Of a stretch of 64,000 bases of DNA, positions 51,520-61,737 are shown in pieces; the first letter of the stretch is position 1; every line of letters begins with the position of its first letter. The stretch comes from Akanthomyces muscarius (Eukaryota; Ascomycota; Sordariomycetes; Hypocreales; Cordycipitaceae). The DNA is taken from positions 1,922,001 through 1,986,000 of the forward strand of contig NC_079246.1 of NCBI RefSeq assembly GCF_028009165.1, written 5' to 3'. The translations under genes were made by a program, and so were the position numbers. The notes beneath the pieces are model-generated. The model was given only the letters and a program-made list of their open reading frames with translations, searched no databases and had not been told where the DNA came from.

Positions 51520-52717
51520 TCATACCGTCACCATAGGTTCGTGCCCGTTTTCAGGGTTTGTGTGGCGTCGATCAGCGTCGTCGGCAGTTAGGCCAACATC
51601 GAGGCGTTCCGGCAAGCCGATGTTACGCTCCCGGGCCGCAGACTCTGCCCAGGCCCGCATCTTTACAAGCTGACGAATCGCTGCCTCACGTCTCGTTGAC
51701 TGTCGCTCTAGAATCGCACGGTTGACGCTGTCCGCCGCATCCCGCCGAAGCTCAGGATTCAACAATGCGGCTAATTGCGGCTCGAGAGTTTCTGGCGGAA
51801 AAAGCAGAAGAGCCATGGTCTTCTCCAGCTCTTCAAGAAATTTGGGGTTTGTGGGGGCACGTGGGCCCAGCTGCTCAGTGGCAAATTTCAGTGCCGGACT
51901 GATGTCACCTCCCGAAGCATTGCAAGCCCGGATTAGCTCGACAAGCTGCAAACGCAGGAGAGAAAAGTGCAAGGCTTTATCTGCGTCGAGTATCTTTTGT
52001 CTTTCGTCAGCGTTGGCTCGTCAATGGAAGCAGGTACATGAGGGTTAAGTGAAGAGATGAAATCATGAAGTAAGTGGTTGTTTATCATCACGGACCGATG
52101 CCGGCCCATATGCGTGGTGCATGTATAACTCGTGTTTTAATCATTTCGAAAGGGAGATGCCAAAAGTGATGTGTCTTACCTCGGGGTCTAACTCATTGAG
52201 CATCTCAATGGCAGACTGTATATTTCCACTGTGAATGCAGTTCTGTATTGCCTGTCGGGTACGAATGGAAGCTATATCTTGCTGAGGTTGCAGATTTGCC
52301 TCTTTGGAAAATCTTGCAGCAGCATTGGGGTAGCCTTCCATGGTCAAGTAGTCTAGGATCAAGGCATTGATATCACTAATGATGCAATTGTTAGCTGCGC
52401 CGTTGGGAAGATGCGAGAGTATGAAGAAGTTTTGAAAATTTTGCCTGTCAGACAAGAAGAAGATAAATATCGGTTTCTCCGCATTAAAATCTAGGAGAGA
52501 TTCCCATTTGATAAAATCATCATATAAGGCGAGCGTGCTGGGTGGAGTTGTTGCAAGGTGCGAGAAAAAATTGTCTTACCTTTTGGGCGACTTGATTTCG
52601 TCGACGCGCCTTTCGAAGGGATGCTTCGCCGGAGTGGCGGTAGAAACTGAAGATGTCTGTACGGAAGACAACAGTGAGCCATTGTTCATCAGGTCGTTAG
52701 GAAGAGGCTCGTACCAT
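51520..52717 (-). CDS. GID8: GID/CTLH E3 ligase complex subunit Gid8
   Basis: Scaffold subunit of the GID ubiquitin ligase that degrades gluconeogenic enzymes (human TWA1). Model complement(join(51520..51993,52180..52375,52580..52656,52715..52717)), 249 aa. LisH about residues 28-60 (SDINALILDYLTMEGYPNAA, RFSKEAN), CTLH about 65-125 (RQAIQNCIHSGNIQSAIEML; ALHFSLLRLQLVELIR), CRA to about 215 (LEELEKTMALLLFPPE, LVKMRAWAESAA). The 204-nt and 186-nt introns interrupt LisH and CTLH. The start is ambiguous: either a 3-nt first exon (ATG, then a 58-nt intron with GTACGA, CCTAACG and TACAG) giving MTSSVSTATPAKHPFE, preferred for its resemblance to homologues, or the unspliced ATG at 52689 giving MNNGSLLSSVQ ahead of the same frame. 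Confidence 0.88.
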
Positions 52718-54442
52718 GATGACGAATTCCGCTGACAGCTGGGAAAGTGGACAAAACGCGCGGCAGTTCCTCACAAGGCCAGCTGGCGGGGTCGCACGGT
52801 TCTATCGACTTTGCATGTGTCAAAGCTGAAGAGGAGAGTTCTGCAGCACGCAGTCGTCCTCTCAGGTCATGGGTATGCTTTGGGGATTCTGAACCAAGTA
52901 GTTCGTAGAGGTGAAAAGCTGGTTAGGAAGAGGAGTGAGCTCGCCGCGCAAAGTGGATTGAAGCGATAGAAAATCCGGAAGGCAAGTTAAAGCGTTCCGT
53001 GGTGAAGAGGGCAAGATCCACAGTTTACCGAAAGCCGTGCACTGTGTGGCAGTGTGCAGCCACCAGCCACCAGCCACCGACTAGCCGAGGAGCTGATCAT
53101 CAGTGAGGCGATGGCCAGGAAACTGACGCGCATGTACTTGGTAGGGCTGAGGATGGCGGTCATTTCAGAGAGTTTGAAAAAGCCCGAAGTGAGGCTTCGG
53201 ACTGGTCGCAAATCTTCGCGCCGCGTGCTGTAACCGCGAACTACTGCGCACCTCTAGCCATACGAGCGCAATTTGCAATCAGCGAAACAGGAGATGGCCG
53301 TTTTGGCCAATTACGGAAACCCCATCAAGAAAGCTGAAATTTTTTAAGTGATTCAGCGAGAATTCGCAACAAGGCTGATAAAATAACCGACCGCAGATAC
53401 AGTCACGAACGCAATGGGCCCTCGTCTCAGACAAAGGCCCCAGGGCTGAAGCAAGCACGTCACGTCCACTGTAAATCGTAAGAGAAGTGCATGAACCGAC
53501 GCGTCAGCCAGCAATGTTCACTAGTCTCAACGAGATTGCGGAAGGACGATGCCAAGATCAGCCATGCCGTCCCCACCCGCCCTGAAAACAGACCTCGGCA
53601 CATTCTGAGCAACGCGCGGAGGGACTCGTAAAACGAGCTACGTTATCATACTTTGTTCTTGGGTTAGGTATACGCACTCAGCCTGGCCGTTGATCTGTTG
53701 GCACCAGTTGCGGCTTACCCCCGCCACTAACAGCCCTGCGGCTCCTCTCGCAACATACTAGCTAGCCCTATCAAGATGTTGTCATTGTGTTTGCTGGAGA
53801 CAGCACAAGTACCATCGCATACCGCAACAAGTAATACGCATCTATGGCCTCATTTCATATACTATCTAGTTATCACTCATACACTTGGACTACGGAGCTG
53901 AGTGCTAAGGTGGCAGAGTAGAAGCTGTCAAAGCAAGCAAGTTACAGGGTAGTTAGCCAGCATCGCCACTCGGATGAATTTGGGGGCCAGACACGAAGAA
54001 GAAAATTTTCTTCTTCTATCTCTGGGTTGCATTAGAGCAATCTTATCTCAAGATTACGCAAGGGGTCTGGCCAGGCTAACTGTCGACGTCTTGATACCCA
54101 ACCCATTGTCGAGGGGTTGCCGATCAGCATGCCGAGGCACTACATGTGATGGTACCGAGACGTCGACACCCGAGCAAATGCGACTATTACGTGTGGCGAC
54201 ACGTATGCCTCGGTGAGGAGACCAAGGTATGTGAGAATTATGAAGTCTGTATGGCAGAGCTCTTTTATTGCAGAACATAATTGCGCGTGGTTTGCCGTGG
54301 ATATAAGGGTGTTGTGGCGACCCGAGGTGGCAAATGCTGGCTTCATAAAGGCCGCCTCTTTTCCCCTTTGCGTTCGCTCGGAAAGAACGTCTAGACACTT
54401 TGGTTTCTATTCAATTTACGAATCAAGAGACAGCTACACAAG
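52718..54442. other. Long gene-free region
   Basis: About 1.7 kb with no supported gene on either strand. Contains a 7-bp tandem repeat (annotated), an ACGCGT at 53499-53504, and a TATAAG at 54302-54307, about 140 bp before the desaturase-family gene. Confidence 0.45.
53057..53077. repeat. Short tandem repeat, CAGCCAC x3
   Basis: Three perfect head-to-tail copies of the 7-mer CAGCCAC in non-coding DNA upstream of GID8. Confidence 0.8.
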
Positions 54443-55489
54443 ATGAGCGCGCAGCGAAACCCCAAGGACTCCATAGCGTCCACCTGGCGGCAGAAAGACC
54501 GCTCGGAATGGAACATTGTCCATTGGTTTTACGAAATCTTTCGTCTTCACCACGTCGATCTCGACAAGCAGATACCGGTGCACCCAAAGACCGACAAGGT
54601 GCCCTACCTGAATGACTGGTATCAGCATCGGTGGATTCTTGCGCATGCCTTTGCGCCGATCTTGCTGCACCAGCTATACTACACCTACACCGGCCGCAAC
54701 TTCACCACCTTACAGGCAGTTGTGTTTTACGCTCTTGCCTTCAAGCTCAATGCCATTCGCGAATTGCATCTCTTGCGCAAGATTGGTGAGCAGACAGGCT
54801 TTCTCGATGGCGATGTTCATGAACGCGATGGTGTCCCAGACTCTAGTGTCATCAAAGTGTTTCGATCGCTCGTGTCGACCTCTACTTTCCGACCAGTCTT
54901 TACCGTTTTCTTGGCCTATCAAGTCGGCAAGGTTCCTGCATCCATGAATCTATATCTCCTGCCGCTCGAGACCGGTCTTTACGCGATCATCCTCGACTTT
55001 TGGTTTTATTGGTACCACCGGCTGATGCACACTGTGGAAAGACTCTGGCAGTACCACCGCACCCATCATTTGACCAAGCACCCAAACCCGCTCCTCACAC
55101 TATACGCCGACACTGAGCAAGAACTCTTCGACATTGCTGGTATCCCCTTGTTGGCCTACTTTACTATGAAGTTCATAGGCTTTCCGATGGGATTCTACGA
55201 GTGGTGGGTGTGCCATCAATACATTGTCTGGGCCGAACTTGCTGGCCACAGTGGTCTCCGCATGGCTGCAACACCCCCAAATCCATTCAACTGGCTACTT
55301 CGCATGTTCGCGGCCGAGCTCATCATTGAAGACCATGATCTGCATCACCGCAAGGGATGGAAGACCAGTGCCAACTATGGCAAGCAGACCAGACTATGGG
55401 ACCGCATTTTCGGCACTTGCCGCGACCGTGTCGAGTGTTATCATGCCAATATCGAATGGAATGAACAAGTCACGATGCCAATCTTTTAA
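54443..55489 (+). CDS. Fatty acid hydroxylase / sterol desaturase family protein
   Basis: Single exon, 348 aa. Di-iron membrane oxygenase family (C-5 sterol desaturase, C-4 methyl oxidase, sphingolipid hydroxylases). The three histidine boxes are present: HRLMH in FWFYWYHRLMHTVERL (about 190-205), HRTHH in QYHRTHHLTKHPNPL, and HDLHH in IIEDHDLHHRKGW (about 295-307). Hydrophobic spans include WILAHAFAPILLHQLYY, LQAVVFYALAFKL, FRPVFTVFLAYQVG and IPLLAYFTMKFIGF, consistent with an ER membrane protein. The N-terminal 50 residues (WRQKDRSEWNIVHWFYEIFR) are not typical of ERG3 or ERG25, so an uncharacterised subfamily is likely. The substrate is not predictable. Confidence 0.82.
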   Translation: MSAQRNPKDSIASTWRQKDRSEWNIVHWFYEIFRLHHVDLDKQIPVHPKTDKVPYLNDWYQHRWILAHAFAPILLHQLYYTYTGRNFTTLQAVVFYALAFKLNAIRELHLLRKIGEQTGFLDGDVHERDGVPDSSVIKVFRSLVSTSTFRPVFTVFLAYQVGKVPASMNLYLLPLETGLYAIILDFWFYWYHRLMHTVERLWQYHRTHHLTKHPNPLLTLYADTEQELFDIAGIPLLAYFTMKFIGFPMGFYEWWVCHQYIVWAELAGHSGLRMAATPPNPFNWLLRMFAAELIIEDHDLHHRKGWKTSANYGKQTRLWDRIFGTCRDRVECYHANIEWNEQVTMPIF

Positions 55490-56333
55490 GACTTGTTCTG
55501 TGGCGAGGAAAACTGCAATGCGCATGTAGCAAGCAAGCTTCTGCGCGGCTGGCAGTAATGTGGTTTTGAGGGTTGTCCGGGTGGCCAACTGGAGGCGCTT
55601 GATGCTGCAAGAGGCCGCTTAATCACGTTATAGAGCAACGCATAGAAACTCAATAGAAATTTTCATTATAGAAAAGACTAGCTAATGGATAATGAATACC
55701 ATCTAAACATTGTTTCATCGTCGATGGGTATAGACACTATGGCTCCGACCAGCGCAAAGATTAGTATAACACTTCGTTGTGCAGATAGTTTTGTACGGAT
55801 CAACCAACGAATGCTTTTTAATGTAATGTATGTACGTGTAAGACAAGTTCAAAGAGTAAATGTCACGTCAAATGCGGTTGAGTAGCGTGGCCAAAATGAG
55901 CCGAACTTGCTCGGGAGAGTGATGGCAATTGCCGCGGGTATGAAGGAAATGCAGACACGTGATATGACTCACCGAATGACACGATAAGAAAGTCATTCTA
56001 AACACATGTGATGGGAACCATGAAAGCAGCCCATAGCACCCAGAAAATGACGCGGCAGCAATCTCTTGATCCGAAAACACAAGGCGGACGCGTAGGGCAA
56101 CACGCACACGCCTGTGTACCTCAACAATTCGAAAGACGAGTGTTGAGAGTGCTTGAGATGACAGCCATCACTTAAATAGCTGTATATATAATATATTACT
56201 CGTACACTTCTTTTAAGCTTTCACATTATTACTGCATCACCTCGCGACCGAAAGCTATTTCCTCAGGTACAGCTCTGACTGCTTCTAAAGAATATACGCA
56301 GCTTTGCGACAAGATTCTTTAGTTCTTGTCAAA
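55490..56333. other. Gene-free spacer
   Basis: AT-rich; a TATATATAATATATTA stretch near 56182-56197 is about 140 bp upstream of the DUF3712 gene start and is its likely TATA region. Nothing else recognised. Confidence 0.45.
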
Positions 56334-57110
56334 ATGAACGCCATTACTCAAGCAATTCTGAACAAGAGCAAGTTGGAGATCGAACTGATCAAAATCACCA
56401 AGGCTACTGAAAGGTGAGCTACCAAAGCTTATAGAATACACACAAACTAATACGTGACCAGCTCTTTCTCGATGTCTATGAAAGGCAAAGCGACCAAAAT
56501 TGGTGTGGCGACGGCTACCATTTCGGCGATGACGGTTGACTTGGTAGGACCTCGCGGTGCGTTTGGCCGTTTGGATGTGCCCTCCATAAAGATGGGCTCT
56601 TTTGGTGCCGATGTCACCATCGTTGAGCAGAAGATAGGCATCATAGACATGGACGCTTTCAAAGCGTTCGTTGAAGCCATCATGAAAGATGAAGATTTGA
56701 TCCTACGACTAGAAAACGGCCACACCACAGTCAAGTCCATGGGCATGAAGTCTACCATTGTTTATAACAAGGTGATTCATCTCAAGGGTCTCAAACTACT
56801 ACAGACAACACTACTCAAAATGGAACCAGACGCGGGTGGCATGAAAAGCACCATCTCGATGATGAATCCGTCCCAGTTCGAAGTTGATCTCGGAACTGTG
56901 ATATACGAAGTGCAAGATAAAGACGGACGCCGGATTGGAGAGCAAAAGGGGGCAACACATGTACAACGCGGACAATCAAGCCTGACTCTGCATGGGTCTA
57001 TTGCAGGTGAAGTGTCAAGTGGCGAGACAAAGTTTGTTGGGGTGGATGTCGAGGAAGAAAACTGGCTGAAGCAGATTATGGGCAGTATTGATGTAGTAGT
57101 GACCGTTTAG
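56334..57110 (+). CDS. DUF3712-type fungal protein
   Basis: Model join(56334..56413,56462..57110), 242 aa. The 48-nt intron (GTGAGC, ACTAAT, GACCAG) joins KATE|SSFSMSMKGK. The protein reads as a beta-rich single domain: ATKIGVATATISAMTVDLVG, FGRLDVPSIKMGSFGADVTI, NGHTTVKSMGMKSTIVYNK, HLKGLKLLQTTLLK, then TLHGSIAGEVSSGETKFVGV, which matches the repeated strand layout of DUF3712, a LEA-2-like fungal domain common in tandem in larger membrane proteins. Here only one domain is present, with no signal peptide and no transmembrane helix, so it is a short soluble version. Function is unknown. It adjoins the HsbA-like cluster without an obvious link. Confidence 0.65.
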
Positions 57111-57322
57111 AAACGAGAGTATCAATAGTTGTAATTCACAGGCAATAAGGAGAAATGTATTCAGAAAATATGTATTCATAAACTCTGTGTCTTTTGTATA
57201 AGTTGATCCGCCACAGCACTAAAACTTTCTGGCTCGCCCAAACTCAACATGTAACTCTCATCTAAACAAAACTCACAAGGAACTATCGCGCAGCCAAGAA
57301 ATAGAACCCATCAGTGCATCTT

Positions 57323-58156
57323 TTAGAAAGGCAGCTTAGATCCAGTAGGGCAAGCCTTGGTTGTAGTCGTCACGGTGACGGGGGCAGTCTTGGTGCAAGT
57401 CGGAGTGGGAGTGCAGTCCTTGGTGTCGGTAGAGGTGACAGTGACAGTAGAAGCAGCAGGGCAGGTTCCGTTGCCGGGGCCAGGCTTGGTGGTGGTGGGA
57501 GTAGTTCCAGTCGTTGTAGCGGGAGGAGTAGTAGGAGCCGACGTAGTGCCAGGCGGCTTCGTGGAAGTGGGAGCCGCAGTGGTGGTGGGAGCCGCAGTGG
57601 TGGTGGGCTGAGTAGTCGGGCTGCCGCCGCCGCCACCGTTCTGGCAGTTGGCAGGGCTGAACAGGTCCTTAGCTTCGGCAAGATCCTTCTGGAGAGGAGC
57701 GACAAGGCTCTGAGCAATGGACTGCGCAGCCGCGGGGACCTTGGAGACGACTGTCTTGATCAGAGCGTCAGAGGCATTGCTGAGGTCGGTGACCTGGAGC
57801 AGGGTGACGTCGCACAGGCCAGCGGCGGCCAGGGCGCTCTTCTTGTCCTTGATGGCAGCGAGGAGAGCGTCGCCCTTGGTCTGCAGATCCTTGGCGGGCC
57901 CGGTGAGACCAAGAGCTTCGTTCAGGGTCAGAGCAGGTAGAGGCTGAATCTTGGCATCGCCATCCTTCAGGTCCTGGATGACCTTGTTGGAGGCATCGAG
58001 AAGCGCAGAAGGGTCTCCAGTGAAGCCCGTGGTGGCAGTGGTCAGGCCTTGAAGGTCAGCACCAACACCGTTGAGGACGCCTTGGATGGTGGCGAGATCA
58101 CGGGGGAGGACGCCGGCAGCAATGCCGGTGGCGAAGAACAGAGAGAGGAACTTCAT
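57323..58156 (-). CDS. HsbA-like secreted protein with Thr/Pro-rich tail
   Basis: Single exon, 277 aa. Signal peptide MKFLSLFFATGIAAG, then a Kex2-like PRD site. The HsbA/galactomannoprotein-type helical domain spans about 18-170 (LATIQGVLNGVGADLQGLTT; SNASDALIKTVVSKVPAAAQ, SIAQSLVAPLQKDLAEAKDL), followed by a Gly stretch and a Thr/Pro-rich tail (about 178-235), then a six-Cys-poor end with CPAAS, CTPTPTC and CPTGSK. HsbA of Aspergillus oryzae binds hydrophobic surfaces and recruits a polyesterase; other members are cell-wall mannoproteins. The tail suggests heavy O-glycosylation and wall attachment; no clear GPI signal at the end (KLPF). A TATA-like element (ATACATAAAA on this strand) lies near 58268. 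Confidence 0.8.
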   Translation of the reverse strand: MKFLSLFFATGIAAGVLPRDLATIQGVLNGVGADLQGLTTATTGFTGDPSALLDASNKVIQDLKDGDAKIQPLPALTLNEALGLTGPAKDLQTKGDALLAAIKDKKSALAAAGLCDVTLLQVTDLSNASDALIKTVVSKVPAAAQSIAQSLVAPLQKDLAEAKDLFSPANCQNGGGGGSPTTQPTTTAAPTTTAAPTSTKPPGTTSAPTTPPATTTGTTPTTTKPGPGNGTCPAASTVTVTSTDTKDCTPTPTCTKTAPVTVTTTTKACPTGSKLPF

Positions 58157-59181
58157 TGTAGATATGAGAATTTCTGTAAGTGAAGAAAGAGTGTTCGTTG
58201 AAGTGTGATCTGCGAAGCTGCCAGAGGATGCTGCTGATTTGGAAATGAAACCAGCTGATCCATGCCTTTTTATGTATCCAGTTCAATGACTGTCAAGGCC
58301 AACCTTGGCACATGTGTGGTTCTTCGAAGCCGAGCAATTAAGCCAATTGATTTCAGCTGAGAGATATAATTCATATTGCAAGTGTTTGCCGTTCTGTCAT
58401 TGCACACCAAGCGCAGGACCAAGGCACGGTCCTCCGGTGTCATGGCGGAATTTTGGTGGCTGAAATGCGGCTCATCGGCAGTTCATTGTTTAATAACAGC
58501 CTGCAGTCTCCAACTTTTGGTCAATAGCGTATTATCTTGCAGAATGCGGGGAAATGGAGTGCAATGAGGGGGAGAGTCTGGGGAACGACCACATATGATC
58601 AGCCATGCAGAAGCGGGCCGCATATTACTCCAAGTTCGAGAACGCCTGAACTTACACGAGCCTTGATTTCGCTGCATTTAACGACGCCACAAAATGAACA
58701 ATAAATTAAAGAGCTAGCGACTAATCCAATTAGGTACTGGCGTGGTATGGTGTCAATGGAGGTGCCTCGATTTGGCCCTGGGTACATATGTATGGGCACA
58801 CATGTCTTAGTTCGTCACCACATATGTGACAGCAAACGTTTGATCGCCGAGGTACGGTGGAGCAAATGCAACCATAACTCTTTCCTAGTCTAGAGACACT
58901 TGTTCAATTTGAACATTTTGGGGTTTGTTTTTGTCATCTCATCCTCCAGAACAGGGTTGCCATGTTCAATGGTCATGGGGATGATGAACGCATGTAGTGT
59001 CGACATTCCGTACGAACTAACACAGAATTACATCAGCGTAACCTCAAATTACTGGTACATGTCAACGTTGGCTTGAGTAAAGATCATCTATAAATACTCC
59101 TGATGCTCTCGAATGGTCCTGATTTAGAAGCTGATCATCACTCACTGACCCCATTCACCTTATCTCTACCTCTTTGCCAAA
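58157..59181. other. Divergent promoter region of two HsbA-like genes
   Basis: About 1 kb between the starts of the minus-strand and plus-strand HsbA-like genes. No coding region; TATA elements at both ends (near 58268 and at 59089). Confidence 0.5.
59089..59095 (+). promoter_or_regulatory. TATA box of second HsbA-like gene
   Basis: TATAAAT 87 bp before the ATG at 59182, followed by a CT-rich leader ending CCAAAATG. Confidence 0.55.
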
Positions 59182-59769
59182 ATGCTCGTCTCCAAGCTCA
59201 TTGCCCCGGTCGCCTTCGCCGCCACGGTCTTCGCCGATGGCGCGGCCATCAACGACGGGCTGAAGACTGTCGACGCCGACATCAAGGCTCTCACTGCTAG
59301 CCTCACGGGATTCTCAGGCGATCTCTTCGCCGCCATTCCCGTCCTCGGCGCGACCTTGACCCTCAAGTCTGCCATTGACAAGACTACCAAGACCGCCAAT
59401 AGCTCCGAGCCTCTCTCTTCCGATGACACTGTCGGTCTTGCCGACACTGTCGGCACAATCATCACCGATGCAACTGCCGCGATTGATGCCTTCATCGCTG
59501 TCAAGCCCAAGTTTGACAAGCTGTTGATTGTCACCCCTATTGCTGCTGGTCAGGTCAAGGGCCTCAAGACGTCGACCGCCGCGCTTGGCGACGCCATCAT
59601 TGCCAAGGTCCCGGCCGACTTCAAGGACGTCGCCACCCAGCTCGTCGGCCAGATCAATGCCCAGTTCGACAGAGGTATTGCTGCCTACGGCGGCGCTGCT
59701 GGTGGCGCCTCGCCATTCCCTGGCTTCCCTGGCACTCGCCGATCCACTCGTCTGGACCGCCACTACTAA
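59182..59769 (+). CDS. HsbA-like secreted protein
   Basis: Single exon, 195 aa. Signal peptide MLVSKLIAPVAFAATVFA. The helical domain follows: INDGLKTVDADIKALTASLT, FSGDLFAAIPVLGATLTLKS, TVGTIITDATAAIDAFIAVK, ALGDAIIAKVPADFKDVATQ and LVGQINAQFDRGIAAYGG, matching the HsbA pattern of an N-terminal helical hairpin and an amphipathic C-terminal helix. A Gly/Ala/Pro-rich tail ends RRSTRLDRHY. No cysteine. Compared with the first member it lacks the Thr/Pro tail and is close to the minimal HsbA. Probably secreted and surface-active; role inferred from the family. Confidence 0.78.
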   Translation: MLVSKLIAPVAFAATVFADGAAINDGLKTVDADIKALTASLTGFSGDLFAAIPVLGATLTLKSAIDKTTKTANSSEPLSSDDTVGLADTVGTIITDATAAIDAFIAVKPKFDKLLIVTPIAAGQVKGLKTSTAALGDAIIAKVPADFKDVATQLVGQINAQFDRGIAAYGGAAGGASPFPGFPGTRRSTRLDRHY

Positions 59770-60265
59770 TATCCCAGTAAGCAAGGTCAGTGATGGGGAT
59801 CATTGATCGTGCCTGCTGGTTTCATTAATGCGCCGGAAGTATAATAGCTTGGCAACATAGATAGCATTAAATGGAATCTGATACAACAAAAATATGCTCA
59901 TGTGCCATGTTTGTATCTTGACTCTCGCGTACTTTGATTTTTCAATTCAACTCGAAAAAGTTGAGTAAATATGTCCGGCCCGTAGCTGCCCAATACCATT
60001 TCCGAGACTGGCGCCGATGATGAAACTCTTGCCAGCAGCCACAATATGTTCGACGAGCAACATCGAGAACTAGAACTATGCTACAATCTGGCGTCAGTTG
60101 ATTGGGAAAATTAAGTGCTTTAAATGCAATTGAGATCCTGATATGAGAAATCTAGATATTGTGCCTCTTTTAATTGTACGCAAGAAAGTATTCATGGCTA
60201 ATCGCCGGGACTATGCGTGTCGCGGCGGCGAACGAGCGGTCGCTGCGGCAGTCAGGCTCCCCAAC
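59770..60265. other. Convergent 3' spacer
   Basis: Between the stops of two HsbA-like genes on opposite strands. AT-rich; no gene seen. Confidence 0.5.
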
Positions 60266-60802
60266 CTATTTCACATAGACTTGAATGGTCTGATAAAAAT
60301 GAAAGTCCAGCGCCGAGACAAGAAGGGGCGCAACATCCTGAACAGTCTTGACAAATTTGCCTGTCAATGCTGCCGCGAACGCATCCGTGGTGTTTTGAAG
60401 ACCTTGCAACTCATCCCGCACAAAATCAGTAATAGCGCTCCCGCCCAGTTGATCGAAAACGTCCCGCTTCGCCGTCACCTTCCCAAGCACCGCGTATGTA
60501 ACATCAGTAATTCCGACAACGGAGTAGGCAATAGTGGACGAATCCTGGTCACTGAAGGCCGTCGAATTCTTGACAGAGTCCGTGGCTGTCTGAAGCTCAG
60601 TCTGCAGCTCCATGGCCTGGTTTTGAAAGTCCACAGCTGCTTGAGCGTCGTTGGGGCCCTGGATCTTGTCGAGTGTCGTATTCATGGTCTTGAGCTGGTC
60701 AGTTATTTTTGATATAGTGCTGACCACACCTGTCACGTCGCGTTGTAGCAGATGGCCGATGGCCGGCGCGACGAAAAATGGGAGGAGTGTCTTGAACTGC
60801 AT
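60266..60802 (-). CDS. HsbA-like secreted protein
   Basis: Single exon, 178 aa. The ATG at 60802 gives the signal-peptide start MQFKTLLPFFVAPAIGHLL; an upstream in-frame ATG (60844) would mask it and is not used. HsbA-type helical content: VTGVVSTISKITDQLKTMNT, DFQNQAMELQTELQTATDSV, YSVVGITDVTYAVLGKVTAK, LQNTTDAFAAALTGKFVKTV, QDVAPLLVSALDFHF. Two or three NxT/S sequons; no cysteine. A possible Kex2 site (QRD) follows the signal peptide. The third member of the cluster and divergent from the others, with weaker similarity to the consensus. Confidence 0.7.
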   Translation of the reverse strand: MQFKTLLPFFVAPAIGHLLQRDVTGVVSTISKITDQLKTMNTTLDKIQGPNDAQAAVDFQNQAMELQTELQTATDSVKNSTAFSDQDSSTIAYSVVGITDVTYAVLGKVTAKRDVFDQLGGSAITDFVRDELQGLQNTTDAFAAALTGKFVKTVQDVAPLLVSALDFHFYQTIQVYVK

Positions 60803-61737
60803 TTTGGTCCAGGTGCTGGGGTTTCGCGGATTCAACGAGGTCAAACGATGCGTCCAGTAGGGTAGAAAGACGGCAGAAAAGTTTGAATAGGCGGCCTTTC
60901 AAGAATGACAGAATATTGTTTATTTACTAATATCTCGCAAAATGGCGGGGATTGGCATAAATGAGCGTGTGTGAGCTTGGTCCTCGGCTTCCCACTGCAG
61001 CATTTACCTTGTGCTCGGAAAGTAAATAGACAGCGAAGTCCAAAATGGAAAGGCTGCCACACAGTGGAGAACTCACGGCAGTTACCCAGTAGAAAGTAAT
61101 AACATTCTGCATCAGTCCGGTACATATGCTGCAGTGCATCCATAAAAGGATGCGGAGTACATGTGAGAATCTCTCGGCATCGACCGTGCTGATCTCTCCA
61201 CTCACACCGATGCAGGTACCTGCCCATCCCGCCACCTACCCCAGAAAAGGACATTCCGTGCTTTTGGGTAGTCTGCTGCATACAATGACTGGTCTAGTGT
61301 GGCGGACCATTCCTACAGCAGTTGCACGGGCTGTCTCGGCACCAAGAAGTAGCCCGACATTGGAGAGGCCTAGACGGCGCTGATCAAGAGCCCATCTTCC
61401 GTCTGCCGTAGCGAAAGAACGCTGTAAGTAGAGTTACGCAACTTTCTAAAATGCAGATAGGAAAATCGAATAGATTGTGCCATGCAATTTTTGCAATGGC
61501 TTTTGGGAATGCAACAATTTACAGGACAGCTTTCGTATTACAAGCCTCCAACTAGATAGATCTTAATCAAAAGGTATTTACCGCAGGAACCTAATACTGT
61601 CTTCTCTATCCAGACTTTTCATTTTGTACAATTACTGAAAGAATAAACTCGATGCAATTGTACGATTTACTGCATTATCGCTGATATTCTATTAGCCGAG
61701 CTAGCCTCTCTTTCGATCGGCACACAGCACATCCCGT
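60803..61737. other. Spacer between HsbA-like gene and lipase gene
   Basis: About 0.9 kb upstream of one minus-strand gene and downstream of the other. No supported gene. Confidence 0.45.

Noticed and set aside
57314..57940. 208-codon Gly/Ser/Arg-rich frame
   Set aside because: Antisense of the HsbA-like gene's Thr/Pro repeat tail.
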